Shown here piece by piece: positions 53,052 through 62,455 of a DNA stretch of 64,000 nucleotides. This stretch comes from Pseudomonas sp. GV071 (GTDB lineage: Bacteria; Pseudomonadota; Gammaproteobacteria; Pseudomonadales; Pseudomonadaceae). The notes under the pieces were generated by a model. The model made no database searches. It was given only the letters and a program-made list of their open reading frames with translations, and was not told the DNA's origin. Location: the NCBI RefSeq assembly GCF_003050835.1, contig NZ_QAOJ01000016.1:1-64000 (forward strand), read 5' to 3'. The translations under genes were made by a program, and so were the position numbers. The stretch's first letter is position 1; each line of letters opens with the position of its first letter.

Positions 53052-53969
53052 ATGCGTCGTCTGCTGACCTTGAAGTACCTGCTGGGAGTCGTAGTGCTCG
53101 GCGCATTGCTCCTGGCGGCTGTCGCTGCGCAGGAGTTTCGCCTATTCGAACGGGCCTGGTTCCAAGTGCAAGAATGGCGCCATGGTGCCGACTGGCAGGC
53201 ACGCTCGCTGTGGTTGCCGGCCTATCGGGTGAGCGTCGAGGCCATGCCTATCGAGGGCCTCAACGATGATGTCTCGGCGCTCACCTACGACCCGGACCGC
53301 AACAGCCTGTTCACCGTCACCAACCAGAACCCGCAGATCATCGAGATGACGCTGGAGGGCAAAGTGCTGCGGCGTATTCCGCTGCTGGGCTTTGGTGATC
53401 CGGAGGCCATCGAATACATCAGCCCCGGCCTGTATGTGATTACCGACGAGCGCCAGCAGCGGTTGATCAAGGTGTGGCTGGACGACAGCTCGACCACCAT
53501 CCGCGCCGACAACGCCGAGCAGCTGTCACTGGGCATTGGCCTGAACGGCAACAAAGGCTTTGAAGGGCTGGCTTACGATCCGCAGGACAAACGTCTGTTC
53601 GTGGCCAAAGAGCGCGACCCGGTGCGCATCTATGAGGTGCATGGTTTCCCCCACACCAACGTTGATCGCCCGTTCGCCGTGCACGTGGTCGACGACCCCC
53701 AGCGTGATGCCGGGTTGTTTGTGCGTGACCTGTCGAGCCTGGATTTCGATGTGCCCACCGGGCATCTGCTGGCGCTGTCGGATGAGTCGCGGCTGGTGAT
53801 CGAGCTGGATGTGAACGGCAAGCCGATCAGCACCCTGTCACTGCTGCGTGGCCAGCATGGACTGAACAAAACCGTGCCGCAGGCGGAAGGGATCGCCAGT
53901 GATAACCACGGCAATCTGTATATCGTCAGCGAGCCGAATTTGTTTTATGTCTTCAAGAAAGAGGACTGA
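53052..53969 (+). CDS. SdiA-regulated-type protein, second paralogue
   Basis: 305 residues; N-terminal anchor (YLLGVVVLGALLLAAVAA), then the same beta-propeller repeats as at 44083: SALTYDPDRNSLFTVTNQNPQIIEMTLEGKVLRRIPL, GLYVITDERQQRLIKVWL, KGFEGLAYDPQDKRLFVAKER and AEGIASDNHGNLYIVSEPNLFYVF. About half the residues look identical to the first copy, with the anchor region and loops divergent. Function unknown. Confidence 0.85.
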   Translation: MRRLLTLKYLLGVVVLGALLLAAVAAQEFRLFERAWFQVQEWRHGADWQARSLWLPAYRVSVEAMPIEGLNDDVSALTYDPDRNSLFTVTNQNPQIIEMTLEGKVLRRIPLLGFGDPEAIEYISPGLYVITDERQQRLIKVWLDDSSTTIRADNAEQLSLGIGLNGNKGFEGLAYDPQDKRLFVAKERDPVRIYEVHGFPHTNVDRPFAVHVVDDPQRDAGLFVRDLSSLDFDVPTGHLLALSDESRLVIELDVNGKPISTLSLLRGQHGLNKTVPQAEGIASDNHGNLYIVSEPNLFYVFKKED

Positions 53970-53970
53970 A

Positions 53971-54036
53971 AAGCATCGCGGCTGAAGCCGCTCCTACACA
54001 AAAGCGCGTTCTCTGTAGGAGCGGCTTCAGCCGCGG
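53971..54036. repeat. REP pair (inverted)
   Basis: AGCATCGCGGCTGAAGCCGC(TCCTAC) and inverted TGTAGGAGCGGCTTCAGCCG between convergent genes. Confidence 0.86.
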
Positions 54037-54054
54037 TTTCCTGCAAACGGCGAT

Positions 54055-54729
54055 TTAAGCACGCTTCAGGGTTTTCACCCCTTCGCTGGTCCCCAGCAAC
54101 AACAGGTCCGCCCCACGCGCGGCAAACAACCCATTGGTGACCACACCGACGATGGCGTTGATCTGGGTTTCCAGCTCCGCCGGGTTGGTGATCTGCATGT
54201 TCATCACGTCGAGAATGATGTTGCCGTTGTCGGTGATCACGCCCTCGCGGTACACCGGGTCGCCGCCCAGTTTCACCAGCTCGCGGGCCACGTGGCTGCG
54301 GGCCATGGGGATGACTTCCACCGGCAACGGGAAGTTGCCCAGCACCGGCACCAGCTTGCTGCCGTCAGCGATGCAGATGAAGGTCTGCGCTACGGCGGCG
54401 ACGATCTTCTCGCGGGTCAGGGCGGCGCCACCGCCTTTGATCAGGTTCAGGTGCTCGTCGCTTTCGTCGGCGCCGTCGATGTAGAACTCCAGGTCGCTGA
54501 CGCTGTTCAGCTCGTACACCGGAATACCATGGCCCTTCAGGCGCGCGGCGGTGGCTTCGGAGCTGGCCACGGCGCCGTCGAAGGCGCCCTTGTGCTGGGC
54601 CAGGGCGTCGATAAAGCAGTTGGCGGTGGAGCCCGTGCCGACGCCGACGATGCTCTTGTCATTCAGCTTGGGAAGGATGAAGTCGACGGCCGCCTGAGCC
54701 ACGGCCTGTTTGAGTTGATCCTGAGTCAT
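54055..54729 (-). CDS. rpiA: Ribose-5-phosphate isomerase A
   Basis: 224 residues. VGVGTGSTANCFIDALA (phosphate loop), LEFYIDGADESDEHLNLIKGGGAALTREKIVA (active-site Asp and Lys) and VIPMARSHVARELVKLGG are RpiA hallmarks. It interconverts ribose-5-phosphate and ribulose-5-phosphate. The start MTQDQLKQ is the standard one; a longer in-frame extension runs through a REP pair. Divergent from ilvA. Confidence 0.95.
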   Translation of the reverse strand: MTQDQLKQAVAQAAVDFILPKLNDKSIVGVGTGSTANCFIDALAQHKGAFDGAVASSEATAARLKGHGIPVYELNSVSDLEFYIDGADESDEHLNLIKGGGAALTREKIVAAVAQTFICIADGSKLVPVLGNFPLPVEVIPMARSHVARELVKLGGDPVYREGVITDNGNIILDVMNMQITNPAELETQINAIVGVVTNGLFAARGADLLLLGTSEGVKTLKRA

Positions 54730-54784
54730 CGCGGGTTCTGCGCCTGAGGTAAACGGGGAGACGCGGATTATAGCTTCAGGCTTC

Positions 54785-54849
54785 TGTGGGAGGGGCTTTA
54801 GCCGCGATGCATTTGATCTTAAAAACTCGCGGCTAAAGCCCCTCCCACA
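54785..54849. repeat. REP pair (inverted)
   Basis: TGTGGGAGGGGCTTTAGCCG ... CGCGGCTAAAGCCCCTCCCACA, arms nearly perfect, inside the divergent rpiA-ilvA spacer. Confidence 0.86.
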
Positions 54850-54925
54850 AAAACCGCAGCGGGTGGCCGCGCGGCTGAGCGCTGGAGTAGACTGGCCGAC
54901 CCGCCGAACAACCAAGAATGCCGCC

Positions 54926-56440
54926 ATGCTTGAACAGTACGTGAAGAAGACCCTCACCTCGCGCGTTTACGACGTCGCGGTGGAAACCCCGTTGCAGCCC
55001 GCCCGCCAGCTGTCCGAGCGCACGGGTAACCAGATTTTGCTGAAACGCGAAGATCTGCAGCCGGTGTACTCGTTCAAGATTCGTGGCGCTTACAACAAGC
55101 TGGCGCAACTGACCCCGGAAGAACTCGCCCGTGGCGTAGTCACCGCTTCGGCCGGCAACCATGCCCAGGGCCTGGCCCTGGCCGCCAAGCACCTGGGGGT
55201 GAAAGCCACCATCGTCATGCCGCGTACCACCCCTGAGCTGAAAGTGCAGGGCGTGCGCAGCCGTGGCGGCAAAGCGGTGCTGCACGGCGACTCGTTCCCC
55301 GAGGCACTGGCGCATTCGCTGAAGCTGGTGGAAGAGAAGGGCTACGTCTATATCCACCCCTACGACGATGAGTACGTGATTGCCGGCCAAGGCACCGTGG
55401 CGATGGAAATCCTTCGTCAGCAGCCCGGCGCCATCGACGCCATCTTCGTGCCGGTGGGTGGCGGCGGGCTGATCGCCGGCATCGCTTCGTTCGTCAAATA
55501 CCTGCGACCGGAAATCAAGATCATCGGCGTCGAGCCGGATGACTCCAACTGCCTGCAAGCCGCCATGGCGGCGGGCGAGCGCGTGGTGCTCGGCCAGGTC
55601 GGGCTGTTCGCCGATGGCGTGGCCGTGGCGCAGATCGGCAAGCTCAACTTCGAGATCTGCCGCGACTACGTCGACGAAGTGATCACCGTCAGCACCGATG
55701 AAATCTGTGCGGCGATCAAGGACATCTACGATGACACCCGCTCGATCACCGAGCCGGCCGGCGCCCTGGCGGTAGCAGGCATCAAGAAGTACGTGGAGCG
55801 TGAAGGCGTCACCGGCCAGGTGCTAGTGGGCATCGACTCCGGCGCCAACGTCAACTTTGACCGCCTGCGCCATGTCGCTGAGCGCGCCGAACTGGGCGAG
55901 GGCCGCGAAGCCATCATCGCCGTGACCATTCCGGAGAAACCGGGCAGCTTCAAAGCCTTCTGCGAAGCCATCGGCAAGCGGCAGATCACCGAGTTCAACT
56001 ACCGCTACCACACCGACAAAGAAGCGCACATTTTCGTTGGCGTGCAGACCCACCCGGAGACCGACCCCCGCGCGGCGCTGGTCGACGGCCTGCGTGCCCA
56101 GGGTTTCCCGGTGCTCGATCTGACCGACAACGAACTGGCCAAGCTGCACATTCGCCACGCCGTTGGTGGCCATGCAGCGGCGGTGCCGGATGAAAGCGTA
56201 TTCCGCTTCGAATTCCCCGAGCGTCCGGGCGCGCTGTTCAACTTCCTGACCAAGCTGGGTGGGCGCTGGAACATCACCATGTTCCATTACCGCAACCATG
56301 GTGCGGCGGACGGTCGCGTTCTCGCGGCGCTGCAAGTGCCGGAAGATGAGCGTCATCTGGTGCCGGCCGCACTGGAAGAAATCGGCTATCCCTACTGGGA
56401 CGAAAGCAACAACCCGGCCTACAAACTGTTTCTGGGTTAA
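54926..56440 (+). CDS. ilvA: Threonine ammonia-lyase, biosynthetic
   Basis: 504 residues, the long IlvA with two C-terminal ACT-like domains (IAVTIPEKPGSFKAFCEAIGKRQITEFNYRY and RFEFPERPGALFNFLTKLGGRWNITMFHYRN) that bind isoleucine and valine. The PLP lysine is Lys51 in YSFKIRGAYNKLA; the phosphate loop is VPVGGGGLIAGIA. It turns threonine into 2-oxobutanoate for isoleucine. The upstream gap carries a REP pair. The start MLEQYVKK is the standard one. Confidence 0.95.
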   Translation: MLEQYVKKTLTSRVYDVAVETPLQPARQLSERTGNQILLKREDLQPVYSFKIRGAYNKLAQLTPEELARGVVTASAGNHAQGLALAAKHLGVKATIVMPRTTPELKVQGVRSRGGKAVLHGDSFPEALAHSLKLVEEKGYVYIHPYDDEYVIAGQGTVAMEILRQQPGAIDAIFVPVGGGGLIAGIASFVKYLRPEIKIIGVEPDDSNCLQAAMAAGERVVLGQVGLFADGVAVAQIGKLNFEICRDYVDEVITVSTDEICAAIKDIYDDTRSITEPAGALAVAGIKKYVEREGVTGQVLVGIDSGANVNFDRLRHVAERAELGEGREAIIAVTIPEKPGSFKAFCEAIGKRQITEFNYRYHTDKEAHIFVGVQTHPETDPRAALVDGLRAQGFPVLDLTDNELAKLHIRHAVGGHAAAVPDESVFRFEFPERPGALFNFLTKLGGRWNITMFHYRNHGAADGRVLAALQVPEDERHLVPAALEEIGYPYWDESNNPAYKLFLG

Positions 56441-56503
56441 TTAACGAACAGATGCGCCGCCACCGCGGGTGGTAGGCGCACACCGCCTGACAGGGACGCA
56501 AGA

Positions 56504-56944
56504 ATGGAACACTACCTGCTGTTCAAGATCATCCACAGCGCCGTCGCTGTGCTGCTGCCACTGGGCGTGATCGGCCATATCTTCATGCTCTGGAAAGCGC
56601 AGAAAGGCGGCGACCTGGCGGTATTGCAACGCAAAGTACGACGCACCCGCCTTATGAGCCTGCCGGCGTTCGCCGTGCTGGCGGCGACCTTGCCGGTCAG
56701 TGGCTTCTACCTGGTGCACATCGCCGGCTGGCCACTGAGCCAGCTGTGGCTGCTGCTGAGCACCGGGCTGTTCATTGTGCTGTTCGTGGTGGGCTTGCTG
56801 TTGTCGGGCCGTCTGGCCGCTTGGGAAGCGCTGGGGCCGGTCGCGGCGCCACAGCGGTTGCAGCGCTTTGCCCTGGTGTACGGCGTGCTGATTCTGGTGC
56901 TGCTGGTGGCCATCATGGGGTTGATGGGCGCGAAGCCGGCTTGA
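56504..56944 (+). CDS. Small DUF2269/CopD-like membrane protein
   Basis: 146 residues with four membrane helices. HYLLFKIIHSAVAVLLPLGVIGHIFMLWKAQKGG and GFYLVHIAGWPLSQLWLLLSTGLFIVLFVVGLLL resemble DUF2269 membrane proteins; two His (His11, His24) sit in helix 1 and its end. Function unknown. AGGGACGC precedes the ATG. Confidence 0.75.
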   Translation: MEHYLLFKIIHSAVAVLLPLGVIGHIFMLWKAQKGGDLAVLQRKVRRTRLMSLPAFAVLAATLPVSGFYLVHIAGWPLSQLWLLLSTGLFIVLFVVGLLLSGRLAAWEALGPVAAPQRLQRFALVYGVLILVLLVAIMGLMGAKPA

Positions 56945-56960
56945 TCTAACACTTGACCCT

Positions 56961-57024
56961 GTAGGAGCGGCTTCAGCCGCGATGCTTTTTAAGATCAAGC
57001 GCATCGCGGCTGAAGCCGCTCCTA
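56961..57024. repeat. REP pair (inverted)
   Basis: GTAGGAGCGGCTTCAGCCGC and inverted copy ending CCGCTCCTAC, between the DUF2269 gene and the HAD gene, which converge. Confidence 0.88.
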
Positions 57025-57040
57025 CGAAATGGGGGGCAGG

Positions 57041-57697
57041 TTAGTCGCGCAGACTGATCACCGGCCAACCACGCCGCTCAGCCTCGGCCCGCAGCGTCGG
57101 GTCCGGGTCCACGGCAAACGGGTTCGCGACCTTTTCCAGCAGCGGCAGGTCGTTCATCGAGTCGCTATAGAAGTAGCTGTCGTCCAGGCTCAGGCCCGTT
57201 TCAGCCAGCCAGCGATTCAACCGCGTCACCTTCCCTTCTTTAAAGCACGGCACATCGGTAGTACGCCCGGTGTAACGGCCGTCGACCATTTCGCATTCAG
57301 TCGCCAGCAAGGTATCCACGCCCAGACGAGCGGCAATCGGTCCGGTTACGAAGCGGTTAGTGGCGGTGATGATCAGCAGCTTGTCGCCGGCTGCGCGGTG
57401 TTGGTCCAGCAGGGCTAGCGCTTTGGGCGTGATGATCGGCTCGACACAATCGCGCATGAACTCGCGGTGCCATTGGTCCAGCTGGGCCATTTCGGTACGG
57501 CCGAGGATCTCCAGGCTGAAATTCAGGTAGTCGGTGATGTTCAGCTTGCCGGCCAGGTAGTCCTGATAGAAGGCATCGTTGCGGGTTTTGTACGCCACGC
57601 CGTCAAGGATGCCGCGTTCGCACAGGTAATCGCCCCAGGCATGATCGCTGTCGCCAGCCAGAAGGGTGTTATCGAGGTCGAACAGAGCCAGGCGCAT
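57041..57697 (-). CDS. HAD-family phosphatase (subfamily IB)
   Basis: 218 residues. Motif I LALFDLDNTLLAGDSDHAW (nucleophile Asp), motif II LLIITATNRFVTGPIAARLG, motif III/IV region FKEGKVTRLNRWLAE ... DDSYFYSDSMNDLPLLEKV. This SerB-like class includes enzymes acting on histidinol phosphate or phosphoserine; from memory, the P. aeruginosa homologue next to rppH has been linked to histidinol-phosphate phosphatase activity, which I cannot confirm. Divergent from rppH. Confidence 0.85.
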   Translation of the reverse strand: MRLALFDLDNTLLAGDSDHAWGDYLCERGILDGVAYKTRNDAFYQDYLAGKLNITDYLNFSLEILGRTEMAQLDQWHREFMRDCVEPIITPKALALLDQHRAAGDKLLIITATNRFVTGPIAARLGVDTLLATECEMVDGRYTGRTTDVPCFKEGKVTRLNRWLAETGLSLDDSYFYSDSMNDLPLLEKVANPFAVDPDPTLRAEAERRGWPVISLRD

Positions 57698-57849
57698 GGG
57701 TAATCTCGCTTTACAGGTAAAGGGTGGAAATTAAAAAGGCCCACAGAATACGGGCTTTACGCGCACCTGCCCATAAGGTGGGTCGTCGCGTTGCTGGCAT
57801 CACGACCTTTGTGAAAGAATGCCGAAACATGCGTTTGCGAGGTTGTACC

Positions 57850-58329
57850 GTGATCGATTCTGATGGTTTTCGCCCTAATGTCGGCATCATTCTGACCAAT
57901 GATGCCGGGCAAGTGCTGTGGGCACGCCGCATTAATCAGGATGCCTGGCAGTTTCCCCAGGGCGGCATTAACGATCATGAGTCGCCGGAAGAGGCGCTGT
58001 ACCGCGAATTGAATGAAGAAGTGGGCCTGGAGCAAGAAGATGTGCAGATTCTTGCCTGTACCCGTGGCTGGTTGCGGTATCGTCTGCCGCAGCGCCTGGT
58101 CCGTACCCACAGCCAACCGCTGTGCATCGGGCAGAAACAGAAGTGGTTCCTGCTGCGCCTGAAGTCCGCTGAAGAGCGCGTGCGCATGGATTTGACCAAC
58201 AAACCTGAGTTCGATGGCTGGAAGTGGGTGAGTTACTGGTACCCGCTGGGGCAAGTCGTGACATTCAAGCGTGAGGTTTACCGCCGCGCATTGAAGGAAC
58301 TGGCCCCGCGGTTGTTAGCGCGCGACTGA
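57850..58329 (+). CDS. rppH: RNA pyrophosphohydrolase (Nudix)
   Basis: 159 residues from GTG at 57850 (reading MIDSDGFRPNVGIIL), the normal start of RppH; an upstream in-frame ATG gives an atypical extension. The Nudix box GGINDHESPEEALYRELNEEVGL is complete. RppH removes pyrophosphate from the 5' end of mRNAs and so starts their decay. It precedes ptsP by 48 bases, as in many gamma-proteobacteria. Confidence 0.94.
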   Translation: MIDSDGFRPNVGIILTNDAGQVLWARRINQDAWQFPQGGINDHESPEEALYRELNEEVGLEQEDVQILACTRGWLRYRLPQRLVRTHSQPLCIGQKQKWFLLRLKSAEERVRMDLTNKPEFDGWKWVSYWYPLGQVVTFKREVYRRALKELAPRLLARD

Positions 58330-58377
58330 AACACTCAAAAAATTTGCGGGATCCTACGAGGGAGTTGAACTCGAGCC

Positions 58378-60657
58378 ATGCTCAACACGCTGCGCAAGAT
58401 CGTCCAGGAAGTGAACAGCGCCAAAGACCTCAAGTCGGCGTTGACGATCATTGTGCAGCGGGTAAAAGACGCCATGGGCAGCCAGGTCTGCTCGGTTTAC
58501 CTGCTCGACCCGGAAACCAACCGGTTTGTGCTGATGGCCACCGAGGGCTTGAACAAGCGCTCCATCGGCAAGGTCAGCATGTCCCCCAGCGAGGGTCTGG
58601 TGGGTTTGGTCGGTACCCGCGAAGAACCGCTGAACCTGGAAAACGCCGCCGACCACCCGCGCTACCGCTACTTTGCTGAAACCGGGGAAGAGCGTTACGC
58701 CTCCTTCCTTGGCGCGCCGATCATTCACCACCGTCGGGTGATGGGCGTTCTGGTCATCCAACAAAAGGAGCGGCGCCAGTTCGACGAAGGCGAAGAAGCC
58801 TTCCTGGTGACCATGAGCGCGCAGCTCGCCGGGGTAATCGCCCACGCTGAGGCCACCGGCTCGATCCGTGGCCTTGGCCGTCAGGGCAAGGGCATTCAAG
58901 AAGCCAAATTCACCGGTGTTGCCGGATCCCCCGGCGCTGCCGTCGGTACCGCAGTGGTGGTACTGCCGCCCGCCGACCTGGAAGTGGTGCCGGACAAAAC
59001 CGTTACCGATATCGCCGCCGAGCTGCTGTTGTTCAACCAGGCGCTGGAGCGAGTGCGTGCCGACATGCGCGCGCTATCCGCCAAGCTCGCCACCCAACTG
59101 CGCCCGGAAGAGCGCGCGCTGTTCGACGTCTACCTGATGATGCTCGACGATGCGGCCCTCGGCGGTGAAGTCACCACCGTGATCAAGACTGGTCAATGGG
59201 CCCAAGGCGCCCTGCGCCAGGTGGTGGGCGAGCACGTCAACCGCTTCGGTCTGATGGACGACGCCTACCTGCGTGAGCGCGCCTCCGACGTCAAAGACCT
59301 CGGCCGCCGCCTGCTCAGCTACCTGCAGCAGGCCCGCCAGCAAAACCTGGTGTACCCGGACAACACCATTCTGGTCAGTGAAGAGCTGACCCCGGCGATG
59401 CTCGGCGAAGTGCCGGAAGGCAAGCTGGTGGGCTTGGTCTCGGTACTCGGTTCGGGCAACTCGCACGTGGCGATCTTCGCCCGCGCCATGGGTATTCCCA
59501 CGGTGATGGGTGCGGTTGACCTGCCCTATTCGAAAATCGACGGCATTCAACTGATCGTCGACGGTTACCACGGTGAAGTGTTCACCAACCCCAGCGACGT
59601 GCTGCGCAAGCAATACGTTGAAGTGGTGGAAGAAGAACGCCAACTGACCCAGGGCCTCGCTGCCCTGCGCGAGCTGCCCTGCGAAACCCTCGATGGCCAC
59701 CGCATGCCGCTGTGGGTCAACACCGGCCTGCTGGCCGATGTGGTGCGCGCTCAAGAGCGCGGTGCCGAGGGCGTCGGCCTGTACCGCACCGAAGTGCCGT
59801 TCATCATGAAAGAGCGCTTCCCCAGCGAGAAGGAACAGCTGGCTATCTACCGCGAGCAGTTGGCCGCCTTCCACCCGCTGCCGGTGACCATGCGCAGCCT
59901 GGATATCGGCGGCGACAAGGCGCTGTCGTACTTCCCGATCAAGGAAGACAACCCGTTCCTCGGCTGGCGCGGCATTCGCGTCACCCTCGACCACCCGGAA
60001 ATCTTCCTGGTGCAGACCCGCGCCATGCTCAAGGCCAGTGAGGGCCTCGACAACCTGCGCATCCTGCTGCCGATGATCTCCGGCGTCGCCGAACTGGAAG
60101 AAGCGCTGCATCTTATCCACAGGGCCTGGGGCGAAGTGCGCGACGAAGGCACCGACGTGCCGTTGCCACCGGTGGGCGTGATGATCGAGGTGCCGGCGGC
60201 GGTGTATCAGGTGCGCGAACTGGCGCGTCAGGTGGACTTCCTCTCGGTCGGCTCCAACGACCTGACCCAATACCTGCTGGCCGTCGACCGCAACAACCCG
60301 CGGGTCGCCGACCTCTACGATTTCCTCCACCCCGCCGTGCTGCACGCGCTGAAGCTGGTGGTCGACGGCGCCCACGCCGAAGGCAAACCGGTGAGCATCT
60401 GCGGCGAAATGGCCGGTGACCCGTCGGCTGCGGTGCTGCTGATGGCCATGGGTTTCGACGGCCTGTCGATGAACGCCACCAACCTGCCCAAGGTGAAATG
60501 GCTGCTGCGCCAGATCAGCCTGAGCAAGGCCAAAGAGCTGCTCGCGCAGATCATGACCATCGATAATCCACAGGTTATCCACAGCACCCTGCACCTGGCG
60601 CTGCGTAACCTGGGCTTGAGCCGCGTGCTCAATCCCGCCGCCACTATTCAGTCCTGA
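58378..60657 (+). CDS. ptsP: Nitrogen phosphotransferase enzyme I (EI-Ntr)
   Basis: 759 residues. N-terminal GAF domain (about 17-160; SALTIIVQRVKDAMGSQVCSVYLLD ... YFAETGEERYASFLGAPI), linker, then PEP-utilising enzyme: GSGNSHVAIFARAMGIPTVMG with active His363, and the C-terminal TIM barrel with YRTEVPFIMKERFPSEKEQL, ILLPMISGVAELEEAL, and VGVMIEVPAAV ... SVGSNDLTQYLLAVDRNNPRVA. It takes phosphate from PEP and passes it to NPr, sensing nitrogen via the GAF domain. Confidence 0.95.
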   Translation: MLNTLRKIVQEVNSAKDLKSALTIIVQRVKDAMGSQVCSVYLLDPETNRFVLMATEGLNKRSIGKVSMSPSEGLVGLVGTREEPLNLENAADHPRYRYFAETGEERYASFLGAPIIHHRRVMGVLVIQQKERRQFDEGEEAFLVTMSAQLAGVIAHAEATGSIRGLGRQGKGIQEAKFTGVAGSPGAAVGTAVVVLPPADLEVVPDKTVTDIAAELLLFNQALERVRADMRALSAKLATQLRPEERALFDVYLMMLDDAALGGEVTTVIKTGQWAQGALRQVVGEHVNRFGLMDDAYLRERASDVKDLGRRLLSYLQQARQQNLVYPDNTILVSEELTPAMLGEVPEGKLVGLVSVLGSGNSHVAIFARAMGIPTVMGAVDLPYSKIDGIQLIVDGYHGEVFTNPSDVLRKQYVEVVEEERQLTQGLAALRELPCETLDGHRMPLWVNTGLLADVVRAQERGAEGVGLYRTEVPFIMKERFPSEKEQLAIYREQLAAFHPLPVTMRSLDIGGDKALSYFPIKEDNPFLGWRGIRVTLDHPEIFLVQTRAMLKASEGLDNLRILLPMISGVAELEEALHLIHRAWGEVRDEGTDVPLPPVGVMIEVPAAVYQVRELARQVDFLSVGSNDLTQYLLAVDRNNPRVADLYDFLHPAVLHALKLVVDGAHAEGKPVSICGEMAGDPSAAVLLMAMGFDGLSMNATNLPKVKWLLRQISLSKAKELLAQIMTIDNPQVIHSTLHLALRNLGLSRVLNPAATIQS

Positions 60658-60670
60658 GACGCTGCCGCTG

Positions 60671-61531
60671 ATGGCCGGCGGCACGCTCGACCTCTCGGTA
60701 CTCGCCCACCTGCGTCTGTCCGCCGCCAGCGGTTTGGTCCTGCAAGGGCCGACGCTGTGGGTGGTGGCCGACGATGCCTTGGCCTTGCATGCCTACGACC
60801 TGGCTGGCGTGTGGCAAAGCCAGATAGTGCTCCTGCCCGGCTCGCTACCCAGCGACGAGAAAAAACGCAAAAAACGTAAACCCGACTTCGAAGCCCTGCT
60901 GGCCTTGCCCGACGGCGCCTTGCTGGCGCTGGGCTCTGGCTCCAAGGCGCAACGCCAGCGCGGCTGCTGCGTGCGTGAAGGCAGTGTGCAGGTCATCGAC
61001 CTGGCGCCACTGTACGAAGCGCTGGCGCAGCAGTTCCAGGAGTTGAATATCGAAGGTGCGGTTATCCACGGCGGGCACCTGATCCTGGCTCAGCGTGGTA
61101 ACGGTGCTGGCGGCGAAAACGCCTTGGTGTTTCTCGAGCTGGCGCAGGCCTTGGCCGATATCGCGGCAGGCCAGCTCAGCGCCGTTGGGTTACGTCATAG
61201 CCTGCCGGTGAGCCTGGGTGAGGTGCAGGGCGTGCCGCTGAGTCTGACCGACTTATGCACAGGCCCGAACGGCCAGCTGTTTTTCAGCGCGGCGGCTGAA
61301 GCAACGGATTCCAGCTACCTCGACGGGCAATGCCTGGGCAGCGTGCTCGGCTGCTTCAGCGCCGACTATGCCGTGGCATGGCAGCGGCCGTTGGCGCCGC
61401 TGGTGAAGGTAGAGGGGCTGGCGTTTCAGGCGGATGGGCGTTTGCTGCTGGTGGCGGATGCTGATGATCCCGAGCAGCCGGCGCCGTTGTTTGCCCTGGA
61501 TGGCGTGCTGCTTCAACAACATCGAGGCTGA
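60671..61531 (+). CDS. Unknown protein, beta-propeller-like
   Basis: 286 residues, no signal peptide. Repeated short strands with Leu/Val-rich pairs (LALHAYDLAGVWQSQIVLLPG, FEALLALPDGALLALGSGSK, VEGLAFQADGRLLLVADADD) suggest a beta-propeller; a basic loop DEKKRKKRKPD interrupts it. I do not recognise the family with certainty. Follows ptsP by 13 bases and probably shares its transcript. Its TGA stop lies in the inverted repeat at 61515-61546, so this hairpin also covers the last codons. Confidence 0.65.
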   Translation: MAGGTLDLSVLAHLRLSAASGLVLQGPTLWVVADDALALHAYDLAGVWQSQIVLLPGSLPSDEKKRKKRKPDFEALLALPDGALLALGSGSKAQRQRGCCVREGSVQVIDLAPLYEALAQQFQELNIEGAVIHGGHLILAQRGNGAGGENALVFLELAQALADIAAGQLSAVGLRHSLPVSLGEVQGVPLSLTDLCTGPNGQLFFSAAAEATDSSYLDGQCLGSVLGCFSADYAVAWQRPLAPLVKVEGLAFQADGRLLLVADADDPEQPAPLFALDGVLLQQHRG

Positions 61532-61546
61532 AGCCTCGATGTTGTT
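61515..61546. repeat. Inverted repeat at convergent gene ends (REP-like)
   Basis: AACAACATCGAGGCT-GA-AGCCTCGATGTTGTT, 15-base perfect arms. It ends GAGGCT/AGCCTC like the REP variant at 26605-26640. No T run, but it may limit convergent transcription. Confidence 0.75.
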
Positions 61547-61551
61547 GATCT

Positions 61552-62298
61552 TCAGTCTTCTATCCGCACTTCGCCAAGATGCCCGCCATAAGGCCCGAAG
61601 CTGCGCTCCACCAGCAACCGTCTGCCGTCGCCCTGCGTGATCAGCGCGCTGCACGCCCGTGTGCCGTAGGTGCGACTGGCAATGAACACGCTCGACAGCA
61701 ATTGCTCGCTGGCCAGGCCAATGCCGGTGTCCGGCAGGCTGTTGTCGGGCGGGCGTTGCGGGTCGGTGAGGATGGCGAACAGGGATTCCGGATCAGGCTC
61801 GGCCAGCACCTCGGCCAGTGCCTCCTTGGCTTTGTCCAACTTCGGCCAGGGCGTATCCAGGGTGGCGTTGGACAGGCCGTAGATGCCGGGCTCCAGCAAC
61901 CGTACCTGGCCTTCGCGGGAATTGAAGAACCACAAGCCGTCGTTATCGCCCAGCAGCAAATTGAAGCCGGCGTAGTTGCCGGCGCGTTGCATCAGGTCAT
62001 CAAGGTAGGCGGCGGGGGACAGTTCACCGCGCAGAAACTCGGCCACCAGTTCGCCGCGGGAGCGCCCAAACGGCGGCTGGCGCGGGTCGCGGATATTGGT
62101 CAGGGCGGCAAAGCGGCCGCCGCCGCCCAGGCCCAGCCAGCTGCCGCCGGCTTCCAGATCGCGCCCAGCGAGCACTTGCGGCGCATCTTCCCAAGGCCCC
62201 AATGGCAGTGAGGGGCGGTCATAGAACTCATCACGGTTGGCGGCTAATACCAGCGGTTGCGCATGGCCAGGGCGCCAGGCGAATACGATCAGACACAT
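61552..62298 (-). CDS. NRDE-family protein (TANGO2-like)
   Basis: 248 residues. MCLIVFAWRPGHAQPLVLAANRDEFYDRPSLP carries the NRDE motif that names the family (ANRDE), followed by ALTNIRDPRQPPFGRSRGELV and CSALITQGDGRRLLVERSFGP. The fold is Ntn-like; the role in bacteria is not established (human TANGO2 homologues act in haem or lipid trafficking). Start MCLIVF is standard. Confidence 0.86.
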   Translation of the reverse strand: MCLIVFAWRPGHAQPLVLAANRDEFYDRPSLPLGPWEDAPQVLAGRDLEAGGSWLGLGGGGRFAALTNIRDPRQPPFGRSRGELVAEFLRGELSPAAYLDDLMQRAGNYAGFNLLLGDNDGLWFFNSREGQVRLLEPGIYGLSNATLDTPWPKLDKAKEALAEVLAEPDPESLFAILTDPQRPPDNSLPDTGIGLASEQLLSSVFIASRTYGTRACSALITQGDGRRLLVERSFGPYGGHLGEVRIED

Positions 62299-62455
62299 AA
62301 CCCATTCCTTGTGCGTTCTGGCGCAATGGTCGACTGCGTACAGGTACTCCCGTGCCGGGAGCCTCGCTAACTGTAACCGTGGGCGACATCCATCGCCATC
62401 TCTGGAGGGGGGCGGACGCTTCCGTTACCATGCCGCATTGTTTTCGGGGGTACCG